DNA of 64,000 nt from assembly GCF_003944765.1 (NCBI RefSeq), contig NZ_RWIU01000006.1, positions 186,001 through 250,000 of the forward strand, read 5' to 3'. The position numbers and the translations under genes were made by a program. Each line of letters opens with the position of its first letter. Positions within the stretch are counted from its first letter, which is position 1. The notes below the pieces were generated by a model, which saw only the letters and a list, made by a program, of their open reading frames with translations, did no database searches and was not told where the DNA came from. Source of the stretch: Hymenobacter perfusus (lineage in GTDB: Bacteria > Bacteroidota > Bacteroidia > Cytophagales > Hymenobacteraceae). Below are positions 17,100-25,315 of the stretch, one piece after another.

Positions 17100-18167
17100 A
17101 TGTATACATTCAATCCCGGTCCTTCGCAGGTGTACCCACAGGTGCGCCGCTACCTGCAAGATGCCTTCGATGAGGGCTGGCTCTCGGCTCCGCACCGTGG
17201 GGAGCGGTTCGTGCAGCTCATGCGCCAGACCATTCAGGAGCTGAAAAATAAGCTCAACGTGCCCCAGGACTACACCGTGTTCTTCATGAGCTCGGCCACC
17301 GAGTGCTGGGAGGTGCTGACCCAGAGCCTCACGCCCACCAAAAGCTACCACCTCTACAGCGGCGCGTTCGGGGAGAAGTGGTACGAGTACGCCAAGGCGC
17401 TGCGGCCGGAAAGCATCGGCGTGCCGTTCGGTATTGATGAGGTGCCCAACGTGCTGAACCTACCCGGCCTCGACGAGAAAACCGACCTGGTGTGCCTCAC
17501 CCAGAACGAAACCAGCAACGCCACCCAGCTGCGCGACGGCGTCATTCTGAACCTGTACAATCGACTTTCATCGAACACGCTGCTGGCCGTGGATGCCACG
17601 TCCTCCATGGCCGGCATCCAGCTCAAGTACATCAAGGCCGATATCTGGTACGCTTCGGTGCAGAAGTGCTTTGGCCTGCCGGCGGGCCTTTCCATCATGC
17701 TGTTGTCGCCGAAAGCGGTGGAGCGGTTGCGCAAGGTGAACGAGCGGAGCCACTACAACTCGCTCACGGCCCAGTACGAGAAGATGCTCAACTTCCAGAC
17801 TACCCACACGCCCAATGTGCTGGGAATCTACCTGCTGAGCCGCAGCCTCACCGACCTCGCTCCCATCAAGCAGGTGCACCAGCACCTGCAGGGCCGCGCA
17901 ACCAAGCTCTACGACTACTTCGACCAGGCCACCCAGCTCACCCCGCTCATTACCAACCCCGAAACCCGCTCCACCACGGTTATCGGGCTGCAGGGCCCGC
18001 CCGCCCTCATCGATGAGGTGAAACGCCGCGCCCTAAGCCAGGATCTGCAGCTGGGCAGCGGCTACGGCACCTGGAAGCCTACGAGCCTGCGCATCGCCAA
18101 CTTCCCCGCCATCCCCGACGCCGCCTTCGAGCAGCTCGTGCAGTTCTTCGCCCGGGAATTCGCCTGA
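17100..18167 (+). CDS. Class V aminotransferase (SerC/alanine-glyoxylate aminotransferase-like)
   Basis: This 355-residue PLP enzyme of aminotransferase class V starts with MYTFNPGPSQVYPQV, like phosphoserine and alanine-glyoxylate aminotransferases. Key features are FMSSATECWEVL (PLP phosphate region near 63-74), TQNETSNATQL near 133, LLAVDATSSMAGI with Asp163 that contacts the pyridine nitrogen, and the SVQKCFGLPAG loop with Lys189 as the Schiff-base lysine. A role in serine synthesis (phosphohydroxypyruvate to phosphoserine) is plausible; substrate choice is not certain from motifs. The stop is followed two bases later by a long palindrome. Confidence 0.87.
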   Translation: MYTFNPGPSQVYPQVRRYLQDAFDEGWLSAPHRGERFVQLMRQTIQELKNKLNVPQDYTVFFMSSATECWEVLTQSLTPTKSYHLYSGAFGEKWYEYAKALRPESIGVPFGIDEVPNVLNLPGLDEKTDLVCLTQNETSNATQLRDGVILNLYNRLSSNTLLAVDATSSMAGIQLKYIKADIWYASVQKCFGLPAGLSIMLLSPKAVERLRKVNERSHYNSLTAQYEKMLNFQTTHTPNVLGIYLLSRSLTDLAPIKQVHQHLQGRATKLYDYFDQATQLTPLITNPETRSTTVIGLQGPPALIDEVKRRALSQDLQLGSGYGTWKPTSLRIANFPAIPDAAFEQLVQFFAREFA

Positions 18168-18169
18168 GT

Positions 18170-18271
18170 GGTGATTTAGTGATTTAGCGACTTAGTGAGT
18201 TGTCGTTCAAATCGCACCAATTCACACCGTCAGAACGACAATTCACTAAGTCGCTAAATCACTAAATCACC
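18170..18271. repeat. GTGA-unit palindrome filling the aminotransferase-marC gap
   Basis: The arms at 18170-18207 and 18234-18271 are complementary over 38 bases with one mismatch. They are built of repeats such as GGTGATTTAGTGATTTAGCG. The left arm begins 2 bases after the upstream stop and the right arm ends 1 base before the marC ATG, so nothing but the loop is left for other signals. Confidence 0.9.
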
Positions 18272-18272
18272 G

Positions 18273-18833
18273 ATGTTCTCCCTCAAGGAAATAGCCTCCG
18301 TTACGCTCACGCTGTTTGCCATCATTGATATTCTGGGTTCCATCCCGATTATCATTCAGATCCGGCAGCGGGAAGGCGGTATCAATGCCGAGGTGGCCAC
18401 GCTGGTGGCGGGCCTGCTGATGGTGGCCTTCCTGTTTCTGGGCCAGAGCATTCTAAGTTTGTTCGGGGTTGACTTTCAATCGTTTGCTTTGGCCGGGGCC
18501 GTTATCATCTTCCTCATTGGCATGGAGATGATTCTGGGCGTGGAGCTGTTCAAGCACAACCCGCTGGCCGCTACGGGCTCCATTGTGCCGCTGGCGTTTC
18601 CGCTCATCGTGGGGGCTGGCACCATGACGACCCTGCTTTCCCTGCGCGCCGCCTACCAGCTGCCCAACGTGCTGGCGGGCATCCTGGTCAACCTTATTTT
18701 CGTGTATCTGGTGCTCAAAAGCTCCGCCTGGATTGAGCGCAAGCTCGGCAAAGCCGGCGAAGACATCCTGCGCCGCGTATTCGGCGTGATTCTGCTGGCC
18801 ATTGCCATTAAGCTGTTCAAGGCCAACTTCTAG
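18273..18833 (+). CDS. MarC family integral membrane protein
   Basis: This 186-residue inner-membrane protein has six predicted membrane spans, the normal MarC/UPF0056 layout. Typical parts are TLTLFAIIDILGSIPIIIQI in the first span, the FGVDFQSFALAGAVIIFLIGMEM region, and PLAFPLIVGAGTMTTLLSLR in the middle, which resembles the LAxPLIAGPGAI motif. The function of the family is unresolved. Its ATG lies 1 base after a 38-bp hairpin arm, so its ribosome entry region is inside the hairpin. It is followed by a very strong bidirectional terminator. Confidence 0.92.
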   Translation: MFSLKEIASVTLTLFAIIDILGSIPIIIQIRQREGGINAEVATLVAGLLMVAFLFLGQSILSLFGVDFQSFALAGAVIIFLIGMEMILGVELFKHNPLAATGSIVPLAFPLIVGAGTMTTLLSLRAAYQLPNVLAGILVNLIFVYLVLKSSAWIERKLGKAGEDILRRVFGVILLAIAIKLFKANF

Positions 18834-18905
18834 ATTGAAGTCGAAGAAAAAATAAAAGCCTCTGCCATTTCAGACAGAGGCTTTTATTTTTTCTTCGACT
18901 TCAAT
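18834..18905. terminator. Bidirectional terminator with 31-bp perfect stem
   Basis: The arms 18834-18864 and 18875-18905 are exact complements around a 10-base loop. They contain AAAAAATAAAAGCCTCTG and its complement, so T-rich tails exist on both strands. The left arm starts at the base after the marC stop, and the right arm covers the last codons and stop of the antiporter gene. Confidence 0.96.
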
Positions 18906-20088
18906 ACTCCCCTATTTCCGGCTGCTCCTTGCTCAGCAGCAGGCCGGCCATCATTAGCACGCCGGTCAGCAGGATGACAATGAACAGGATATTCTCGCTG
19001 ACTTCGCCGATGAGGTGCTTCTGCGGGATGCTGTAGAACAGCAGCACCGTGATAAGGCCTTTGGGGGCAATGAATAGCTCCGGAATCAGGTCGGTGCGGG
19101 CAATGTAGCGCAGGTACACGTAACGGATGGCGGTGAGGGCGGCCACAATCAGCACGCCCTGCAGCAGCAGTTGCGGGCTGAGCAAACCGCTGAGCGTAAT
19201 GCTGAACCCAAACAGGAGGAAGAAGAACGTGCGGATCAGGAACGCCGATTCGGCCGTGATGCTGCGCAGCTGATGCACTTCCTCGGCCAGCCGCTCGGGC
19301 CGGAACCAGCGGCCCAGCCGGCCCTTCAAAAACTGGTCGGCATTGTTCACGGCCAGCCCGAAGGCCAGCACCAGCACCAGCGACGACAAATGCAGCTTCT
19401 TGGCCACGCTGTACAGCAGAATCAGGAAGGCCAGAATCAGGAAGAACTTCACGTGCAGCCGAATCCGGTCGAGTAGAAACGCCAAGGCCGCCGTACTCAG
19501 CACGGCCACCACCAGCACAGCTACCACATCACGCCCGAAGGTGAACACCGAGGCTCCCTGGGCGAAGTTCTCCTGCAGGGCAAAGTTGAAGAACATAATG
19601 CCCAGGATATCGGAAAACGTGCTTTCGTACACGATGAATTCCTGCTTCTCGCCCTGCAGACTGGCCACGCTGGGAATGGCAATGGCCGAGCTGATGACGG
19701 CCAGCGGAATGGCATTGATCAGGCAGCTCTGAAAGTTGACGTGCAGCCAGAAATGCAGAATCAGGGCAATGACCACGGCCTGCACCACCAGCATCAGGGC
19801 CGCCGCCAGAAACGAGCGGCGAATCAGGGGCGCCTTGTCCCGACTGATCTTCAGGTCCAGCGCGCCTTCCAGCACAATCATAATCAACCCGATGATGCCG
19901 AAGATTTCCAGTATCACCTTCGGGATGCCCAACGTGAAATCGAAGTAGTCGGCGGCCTGACGCAGGGCAATGCCCGAGAGCAGCAGCATCAACACCGAAG
20001 GCACCTTGGTGGCCCGCGCCACCACATCAAACAGATACGACAGGATGACGGCCAGACTCAGCCCAATCAGAATAGAGTACGAACCCAT
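18901..20088 (-). CDS. Cation:proton antiporter (CPA1/NhaP-like)
   Basis: This 395-residue inner-membrane protein has about twelve spans with the Na+/H+ exchanger fold: an early SVLMLLLSGIALR span, FGIIGLIMIVLEGALDL, ISSAIAIPSVASL with the discontinuous helix, and ESTFSDILGIMFFNFAL, whose acidic Asp lies where CPA1 members bind the cation. It would exchange Na+ or K+ for protons in pH and salt homeostasis. The last two codons and the stop lie inside the terminator palindrome shared with marC. Ion specificity cannot be read from the sequence. Confidence 0.88.
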   Translation of the reverse strand: MGSYSILIGLSLAVILSYLFDVVARATKVPSVLMLLLSGIALRQAADYFDFTLGIPKVILEIFGIIGLIMIVLEGALDLKISRDKAPLIRRSFLAAALMLVVQAVVIALILHFWLHVNFQSCLINAIPLAVISSAIAIPSVASLQGEKQEFIVYESTFSDILGIMFFNFALQENFAQGASVFTFGRDVVAVLVVAVLSTAALAFLLDRIRLHVKFFLILAFLILLYSVAKKLHLSSLVLVLAFGLAVNNADQFLKGRLGRWFRPERLAEEVHQLRSITAESAFLIRTFFFLLFGFSITLSGLLSPQLLLQGVLIVAALTAIRYVYLRYIARTDLIPELFIAPKGLITVLLFYSIPQKHLIGEVSENILFIVILLTGVLMMAGLLLSKEQPEIGEY

Positions 20089-20207
20089 GCAATAGTTGTG
20101 TTAGGCCGCTGGCGAAATGAAGCTCAACGGCCCCAACTATACGCACAAAACGCGCAATTGGTCCGAAACAGGGATTTTCCAGTCGGTACACGCCGGCTTG
20201 GGCTGAT

Positions 20208-20215
20208 TACCTTTG
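20208..20215 (+). promoter_or_regulatory. Candidate -7 box (TACCTTTG) 4 bases upstream of ATG 20220
   Basis: TACCTTTG matches the Bacteroidota -7 consensus. The ATG begins only five bases after its final G, so transcription would start at or next to the start codon, giving a leaderless mRNA. The -33 element is not evident. Confidence 0.5.
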
Positions 20216-20219
20216 CCGG

Positions 20220-21449
20220 ATGCAAACGGGCGTTTCTTCTGCGGAGGTAGCAATTATCGGGGGTGGGCCAGCGGGCCTGCTGGCGGCCCAACATCTGGCC
20301 AAAGCGGGCGTGCGGGTACGGCTTTATGAGGCCCAGGCGACGGTGGGCCGCAAGTTTCTAGTGGCCGGGCACGGCGGCTTCAACCTCACCAATGCCGAGG
20401 ACGACGCTGCTTTTGCCGCCCGTTACGCCGCCCACGCCCCGGCCTTTGCCCACTACCTGCGCCACTTCTCCCCCGCCGACCTGCGCGCCTGGGCCGCTGA
20501 GTTGGGTATCGAAACCTTCGTGGGCACCAGTGGCCGGGTGTTCCCCACCCCCGACTACAAGCCGGCCCAGCTACTGCGGGCGTGGCTGGAGCGGCTGCAG
20601 CAGTTGGGTGTAGATATTCAGACGCGCCACCGCTGGCTGGGCTTCGAAGGACTAACCGGCCTGCGCCTGCGCAACGAGGCTACCGGCTCCGAGTTCGTGA
20701 CGCACCCCGCCGCTACGCTCCTGGCGCTGGGTGGGGCCAGCTGGGCCAAAACCGGCTCCGACGGGCGCTGGCTGCCGATACTGGCAGAGCTGGGCGTGCC
20801 AGTAGTGCCCTTCGCCCCCAGTAATTGCGGGACGGAAGTCGGGTGGTCGGATTTTTTCCGGGCGAAGGTGGGCCGGCAGCCGCTCAAGAACGTGGCCGTC
20901 AGCTGCGGCCCGCATACCGTGCGCGGCGAAATCATGCTGACGGACTACGGCCTCGAAGGCACTCCGGTGTACGCCCTTACACCGCAGCTGCGCGCTGCCT
21001 TGGCCACCGGGCAGCCGGCCCAGCTACACCTCAACCTCAAGCCCGATCTGCCAGCGGCCCAGCTACTGGCGCGGCTGCAAACCCGCCGTGCGGGCAAGTC
21101 GTGGGCCTCGTTTCTGAGTGAGGCATTGAAGCTGAAACCGCCGGTGCCCACGCTGCTGCGGGAGCTGGGGCCAGCCGTTTTCCCCATTGAGCCGGCCGCC
21201 GTGGCCCGGTTGCTCACGGCTTTACCCATTCCGGTAACCCGCCTGCGCCCCTTGGATGAGGCCATCAGCACGGCCGGCGGCGTAGCCTGGAATGGCCTAG
21301 ATGAAAACCTGATGCTGCGGCAGCGGCCCGGCACCTTCGTGGTCGGCGAAATGCTGGACTGGGAAGCGCCCACCGGCGGTTACCTGCTGCAGGGCTGCTT
21401 CAGCACCGGGGCCTGGGCCGCGCAGGGTATTCGGCGGTTTCTGGGTTGA
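20220..21449 (+). CDS. TIGR03862-type flavoprotein, NAD(P)/FAD-dependent oxidoreductase
   Basis: This 409-residue protein belongs to the HI0933/TIGR03862 flavoprotein family, related to BaiN-like dehydrogenases of unknown substrate. It shows an N-terminal FAD-binding Rossmann motif (VAIIGGGPAGLLAAQHL, glycines at 14-19), GRKFLVAGHGGFNLTNAE near 42-59, LALGGASWAKTGSDG, and a C-terminal STAGGVAWNGLDENLML followed by GEMLDWEAPTGGYLLQGCFSTG. The start is fixed by the motif position. A promoter box 4 bases upstream suggests leaderless translation. It is convergent with a small membrane protein gene. Confidence 0.92.
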   Translation: MQTGVSSAEVAIIGGGPAGLLAAQHLAKAGVRVRLYEAQATVGRKFLVAGHGGFNLTNAEDDAAFAARYAAHAPAFAHYLRHFSPADLRAWAAELGIETFVGTSGRVFPTPDYKPAQLLRAWLERLQQLGVDIQTRHRWLGFEGLTGLRLRNEATGSEFVTHPAATLLALGGASWAKTGSDGRWLPILAELGVPVVPFAPSNCGTEVGWSDFFRAKVGRQPLKNVAVSCGPHTVRGEIMLTDYGLEGTPVYALTPQLRAALATGQPAQLHLNLKPDLPAAQLLARLQTRRAGKSWASFLSEALKLKPPVPTLLRELGPAVFPIEPAAVARLLTALPIPVTRLRPLDEAISTAGGVAWNGLDENLMLRQRPGTFVVGEMLDWEAPTGGYLLQGCFSTGAWAAQGIRRFLG

Positions 21450-21559
21450 AATAGTTGTTCAGGCAGTATTAAAACCCGCCCAGAAAATTGTTACCGCCCG
21501 TCGGGCAGAGTGGAGCGAAACATGGTGTTCTATAACGGGATGCTACTTCGCCAATTTCC

Positions 21560-21823
21560 CTACCCCAACCGCTGGCGTTCGGCACGCTCGGCTTCTTCAG
21601 CTTCAGCCAGAATAGATTTGGCTTCGAAGAGCAACCGCTGGCCATGGTCAAGCTGCTGGCGCAGAATCAGGGCGAAGAGGATGAAATACGATACAATCGG
21701 GAGAACAAACCCGAGCGCAAACCACAGCCAGAACGAGCGGCCGTAGCTGTAGGCGCAGTAGCCCGTGGTAAGCGGCAGAATGGAAATGGCAATAATGCCG
21801 GCTACGAGTAGGTCTACGAACAT
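21560..21823 (-). CDS. Small membrane protein of unknown function, 87 aa
   Basis: The protein has two membrane spans (LLVAGIIAISILPLTTGYCAY and FWLWFALGFVLPIVSYFILFALI) and then a charged coiled-coil tail (QQLDHGQRLLFEAKSILAEAEEAERAERQ). No family was recognised. The clean two-span layout with a charged amphipathic tail supports a real gene. The function is unknown. Confidence 0.65.
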   Translation of the reverse strand: MFVDLLVAGIIAISILPLTTGYCAYSYGRSFWLWFALGFVLPIVSYFILFALILRQQLDHGQRLLFEAKSILAEAEEAERAERQRLG

Positions 21824-21908
21824 GGCACGGGGGCTGGCGCAGGAAACTTCCGGAAGATACGCTCGTTCCGGCGGGCGGGCAAGCTCGGCCGCGAAGTACG
21901 CACGAGTA

Positions 21909-21916
21909 TAACTTTG
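21909..21916 (+). promoter_or_regulatory. Candidate -7 box (TAACTTTG) upstream of the DAC-like gene
   Basis: TAACTTTG fits TAnnTTTG and lies 113 bases before ATG 22030. It would leave a leader of about 105 bases if the ATG start is right. Confidence 0.4.
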
Positions 21917-22029
21917 GCATCAGCCGAAGGTTGTTAAAAGTTCCGGCGTTTTTCCGGTCGGCCCCATCTTTACGGCAGACTTTTGCGTATTTGCCCCTTT
22001 GCGCCCCTTACGCCCACCCGCCGTCCCTT

Positions 22030-23481
22030 ATGTGGGAAAACCAAAGTCTGTTTCGCGTTTCGGCCCAGTTGTTTGCTGATGGCGTATTTAATCTGCTCGA
22101 CCGGACGCTAAAGCCGGAAGTATTTTTGCTGGGCCTGGCCTCGGCCCGCGAAACCGACGAACCGGAGGCCGTCATCATTGAGCCCCAGAACCACCGTTAC
22201 CGTCCTCAGCACTTTGCGTCCCTTAAGGCTCGGGCCGCTTCCCTGGAACCCGACGGCCCCCGCGAAGTAGTGTACCACCTGCACCCCCTCGACCACGACC
22301 GGTACGAAAAGCAGCGCTGGTACGAGTTGCTGCGCCGTGCCACTGAGCACACCCTCAACGATTTGGTAGCCAGTCAGCAGGAGGAACGCGTAAGCTTCTG
22401 CTCCGTGCCCGTCACCGTGGGCGGCTACATGGTGCTGATTGTCCTGCAAATCAACTCCGAAGCCTACCAAGGCTACTATTCCTTATCGGGCCCCGCCGGC
22501 CCCACCCGCCCGGCTTCCCTCCTAGCCGCTACCGTACAGGAAGTACTCCAAGACGCCGCCCGGGCCCTGCGTGAATCTGACACCGACGACGACCGACCGG
22601 TGCTGGACCGTGACTACAACGAGGTGTTGCGCGCTGCCGGCCGCCGCTTTATGCTGCGCGCCGCCGCCGGCTCCCACGGCCTCTACGATGCCTGCAACGG
22701 CGTGGCTGCCCTGCGCCACGAGGGCGACGAAGGCGTGGGCACCATGCTGGTTTCGCGCCGCAACCACCCGGCCGTGGTGCCCGTCCTCACCCTCGAGTCC
22801 CCGATTCCGCTGCGCGACTACCGCCGCATCCGCAAGCTGCTGGAGTTGAGTGAGGACCGCAACTCGCTGATTACGGACGCCACCGATGTGTTCGGGCTGG
22901 GCTATCTGGTGGAGCCTTCTGACCCGCAGTACGAGCCCCTGTTCACGGTCCACTTCACCAAGCACTATAGCTGGGAGCTGAGCCACGATGGGCAGCTGAT
23001 GATGAAAGTGGTATCGAACACGCCCCGGCTCCCGCAGGGCAGCGTCGATGAGAACAACTTCACGGAAGCTATTCGCCGGGTATTCCCGGCCGTGGATGCG
23101 GCCGGCGTGGCCTACCTCTGGGAGCTGACCCTGAAGGCCACCACCCAATCTAACGGCACCATTCTGCTGATTTCGGAAGGCGCGGCCCAAGAGGCGGCCC
23201 GCCTCACCCGCCAGTGTTTCCGGGTGGCCCCTCGCCTGATGACGCCCTCCGTGCTGCGCCTCGTCACGAATATCGATGGGGCCGTGCTCATCGACCCGGC
23301 CGGCACCTGCTACGCCATCGGCGTCATCCTCGACGGTCTCGCCACCGAAAAAGGCGACTCCAGCCGGGGCTCCCGTTACAACTCGGCCCTGCGCTACGTG
23401 GAAAGCAGCCGCTACCCCGTCCTGGCCATCGTCGTGAGTGAAGATGGCTGGATCGACCTGCTGCCCCCCGTGCGGCGGTAA
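22030..23481 (+). CDS. DisA_N-like (diadenylate cyclase-like) protein with putative N-terminal sensor domain
   Basis: The last roughly 90 residues look like a diadenylate cyclase domain. The IDGAVLIDPAGTCYAIGVIL segment corresponds to the DGA motif (Asp near 416), and GSRYNSALRYV near 448-458 sits where DisA and CdaA have the RHRAA motif, followed by YPVLAIVVSEDGWIDLL. The first 300 residues form a separate soluble domain, probably the sensor that NCBI names DACNV; I assign that from memory of the architecture. Members are proposed to make or bind cyclic dinucleotides. The changed second motif makes activity uncertain. ATG 22030 is chosen over an upstream TTG at 21931. A GTGA palindrome follows the stop. 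Confidence 0.75.
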   Translation: MWENQSLFRVSAQLFADGVFNLLDRTLKPEVFLLGLASARETDEPEAVIIEPQNHRYRPQHFASLKARAASLEPDGPREVVYHLHPLDHDRYEKQRWYELLRRATEHTLNDLVASQQEERVSFCSVPVTVGGYMVLIVLQINSEAYQGYYSLSGPAGPTRPASLLAATVQEVLQDAARALRESDTDDDRPVLDRDYNEVLRAAGRRFMLRAAAGSHGLYDACNGVAALRHEGDEGVGTMLVSRRNHPAVVPVLTLESPIPLRDYRRIRKLLELSEDRNSLITDATDVFGLGYLVEPSDPQYEPLFTVHFTKHYSWELSHDGQLMMKVVSNTPRLPQGSVDENNFTEAIRRVFPAVDAAGVAYLWELTLKATTQSNGTILLISEGAAQEAARLTRQCFRVAPRLMTPSVLRLVTNIDGAVLIDPAGTCYAIGVILDGLATEKGDSSRGSRYNSALRYVESSRYPVLAIVVSEDGWIDLLPPVRR

Positions 23482-23612
23482 CGGTGAAGTGGTGATTTAG
23501 TGAGTTGGATGTTCCAATAGCGCAATGTGCATAACGGCGACCAACCACACTGCGCCATGCCGTGCTGCAATGCATATCAAACTCACTAAATCACCACCTC
23601 ACTAAATCACCG
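23482..23612. repeat. GTGA-unit palindrome between convergent genes
   Basis: The left arm (23482-23510) starts at the base after the TAA and reads CGGTGAAGTGGTGATTTAG. The right arm (23576-23612) is its complement with one extra TTTAGTGA-type unit. The right arm includes the TGA stop of the aldo/keto reductase gene. Confidence 0.85.
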
Positions 23613-24596
23613 ATTCACACTCGCCATCATGGCTTCGGGGTAGCGTTGGCCGGCGGCGGCGTGCTGAGGGGCAATCTGGTTGATGCGGGCCAGGTCTTCC
23701 AGTGACAGGAGCAGGTCGGCAGCGCCTACGTTTTCCTCCAGGTACGCCACGCGCTTGGTGCCCGGAATCGGCACGATGTCCTCGCCCTGGGCCAGTACCC
23801 AGGCCAAGGCCAGCTGGCCGGGCGTGCAGTCCTTCTCGACGGCTATTTCCTTGATGCGAGCTACCAAATCCAGGTTTTTCTGAAAGTTTTCGCCCTGGAA
23901 GCGGGGCGTATGGCGGCGGTAGTCATCGGCAGCCAGATCCTCGAAACGCTGAATCTGCCCGGTCAGGAAGCCCCGGCCCAGCGGCGAGTACGGCACGAAC
24001 CCGATGCCCAGTTCCCGGCAGGTGGGCAGAATCTCATCCTCCGGCTCCCGGCTCCAAAGCGAGTACTCAGTCTGCAACGCCGTAATTGGGTGGACCTGAC
24101 TAGCCCGGCGCAGCGTATCGGGGGCCGCTTCGGAGAGGCCCAGGTAGCGCACTTTGCCTTCCTCCACCAGCCGGCTCATGGCCCCCACGGTTTCCTCGAT
24201 GGGCGTGGCGGGGTCTACGCGGTGCTGGTAGTACAAGTTGATGTGGTCGGTGCCGAGACGGCGCAGGCTGTCTTCGCAGGCTTGGCGCACGTACTCCGGT
24301 CGGCCGTTGATGCCGCGCTTTTCCGGATTATTCGGGTCGCGCTGGATGCCGAATTTAGTGGCGATAACCACCTCCGCCCGCCGGCCCTTAAGCGCCCGGC
24401 CCAGCAGCTCCTCGTTGGTGAAAGGGCCGTACATATCGGCCGTGTCAAAGAACGTAACGCCCAGGTCTAGTGCCCGGTGAATGGTGCGGATGCTTTCCTC
24501 ATCGTTGCGGGCCCCGTAAAAATCAGACATGCCCATGCAGCCTAAGCCGAGGGAAGAAACTTTCAGGCCGGATTGGCCTAAGGTGCGGTTTTTCAT
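23607..24596 (-). CDS. Aldo/keto reductase
   Basis: This 329-residue NADPH-dependent (alpha/beta)8 barrel oxidoreductase has the full catalytic tetrad: Asp51 and Tyr56 in FFDTADMYGP, Lys81 in IATKFG, and His125 in LYYQHRVDP. The MGMSDFYG start and IPGTKRVAYLEENVGA cofactor loop near the end are typical of the AKR13/YajO-like group that reduces aldehydes. The last codons, CGG and TGA, are formed by the first unit of the palindromic repeat, so the natural C-terminus may have been reset by the repeat. The in vivo substrate is unknown. Confidence 0.95.
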   Translation of the reverse strand: MKNRTLGQSGLKVSSLGLGCMGMSDFYGARNDEESIRTIHRALDLGVTFFDTADMYGPFTNEELLGRALKGRRAEVVIATKFGIQRDPNNPEKRGINGRPEYVRQACEDSLRRLGTDHINLYYQHRVDPATPIEETVGAMSRLVEEGKVRYLGLSEAAPDTLRRASQVHPITALQTEYSLWSREPEDEILPTCRELGIGFVPYSPLGRGFLTGQIQRFEDLAADDYRRHTPRFQGENFQKNLDLVARIKEIAVEKDCTPGQLALAWVLAQGEDIVPIPGTKRVAYLEENVGAADLLLSLEDLARINQIAPQHAAAGQRYPEAMMASVNR

Positions 24597-24695
24597 GGCA
24601 GTGTAGCAAGTATGGCGTGATGCGGCCCGAGTCGGCCGCCGGATTCCTGTACGGCCCGTATACAGCTCCCGTTACTTTCCCGGTATTCCTGCCCC

Positions 24696-25172
24696 ATGTC
24701 TACGCCTACTTTCGACCACGACAACCGCCTGCTGTGGGTGGAACGCACCGCCCGCCTGCTCGACAGCCAGTTCCGCGTACCCGGCACTACCTGGCGCTTC
24801 GGCCTCGACCCCATCATGGGCCTGATTCCGGTGGTGGGCGGGCTACCCTCTCTGGCCATTTCCGGCATCCTTATTCTGACGATGCTGCGCCACGGGGCCA
24901 GTGGCCAGCTGGTGGTGCGGATGGTGCTGAATGTGCTGCTCGACACGGTTATCGGGGCTATTCCGGTGGTTGGCAACATTTTCGACTTCGCCTATAAAGC
25001 CAACGACCGGAACGTGCGCCTGCTACGCGCCCACTACCAAGAAGGCAAGCACCAGGGCAGCGGACGCGGCTTGGTACTGCTCATTCTGCTACTGCTGCTA
25101 CTGATGGGCGGTGCGTTGGTCTGGGGAGCGTGGGCATTGTGGCACTGGGCCCGCGCCGAGTGGACTAGCTGA
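24696..25172 (+). CDS. DUF4112 family membrane protein
   Basis: This 158-residue protein has the DUF4112 signature: LLDSQFRVPGTTWRFGLDPIMGLIPVVGGLPSLAISGILI near residues 22-61 and LLDTVIGAIPVVGNIFDFAYKANDRNVRLL near 82-111, a repeated IPVVG motif in two membrane-embedded helices. A third strongly hydrophobic span (LVLLILLLLLLMGGALVWGAW) lies at the C-terminus. The function of the family is unknown. It is divergent from the aldo/keto reductase gene. Confidence 0.9.
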   Translation: MSTPTFDHDNRLLWVERTARLLDSQFRVPGTTWRFGLDPIMGLIPVVGGLPSLAISGILILTMLRHGASGQLVVRMVLNVLLDTVIGAIPVVGNIFDFAYKANDRNVRLLRAHYQEGKHQGSGRGLVLLILLLLLLMGGALVWGAWALWHWARAEWTS

Positions 25173-25315
25173 GGCCCTATCACTTTTGGCTTTCAGGTAT
25201 ACGGAGAGTTCTGCTATTCCTGGCTATGGGAAAGCAGAATCGTGTAGAGTGACCGGGCAACAAATCTGCCTCGGTGAAGTTGCTCATAGGTGCAGTTCAA
25301 CTCTCCCTTTTTCGC

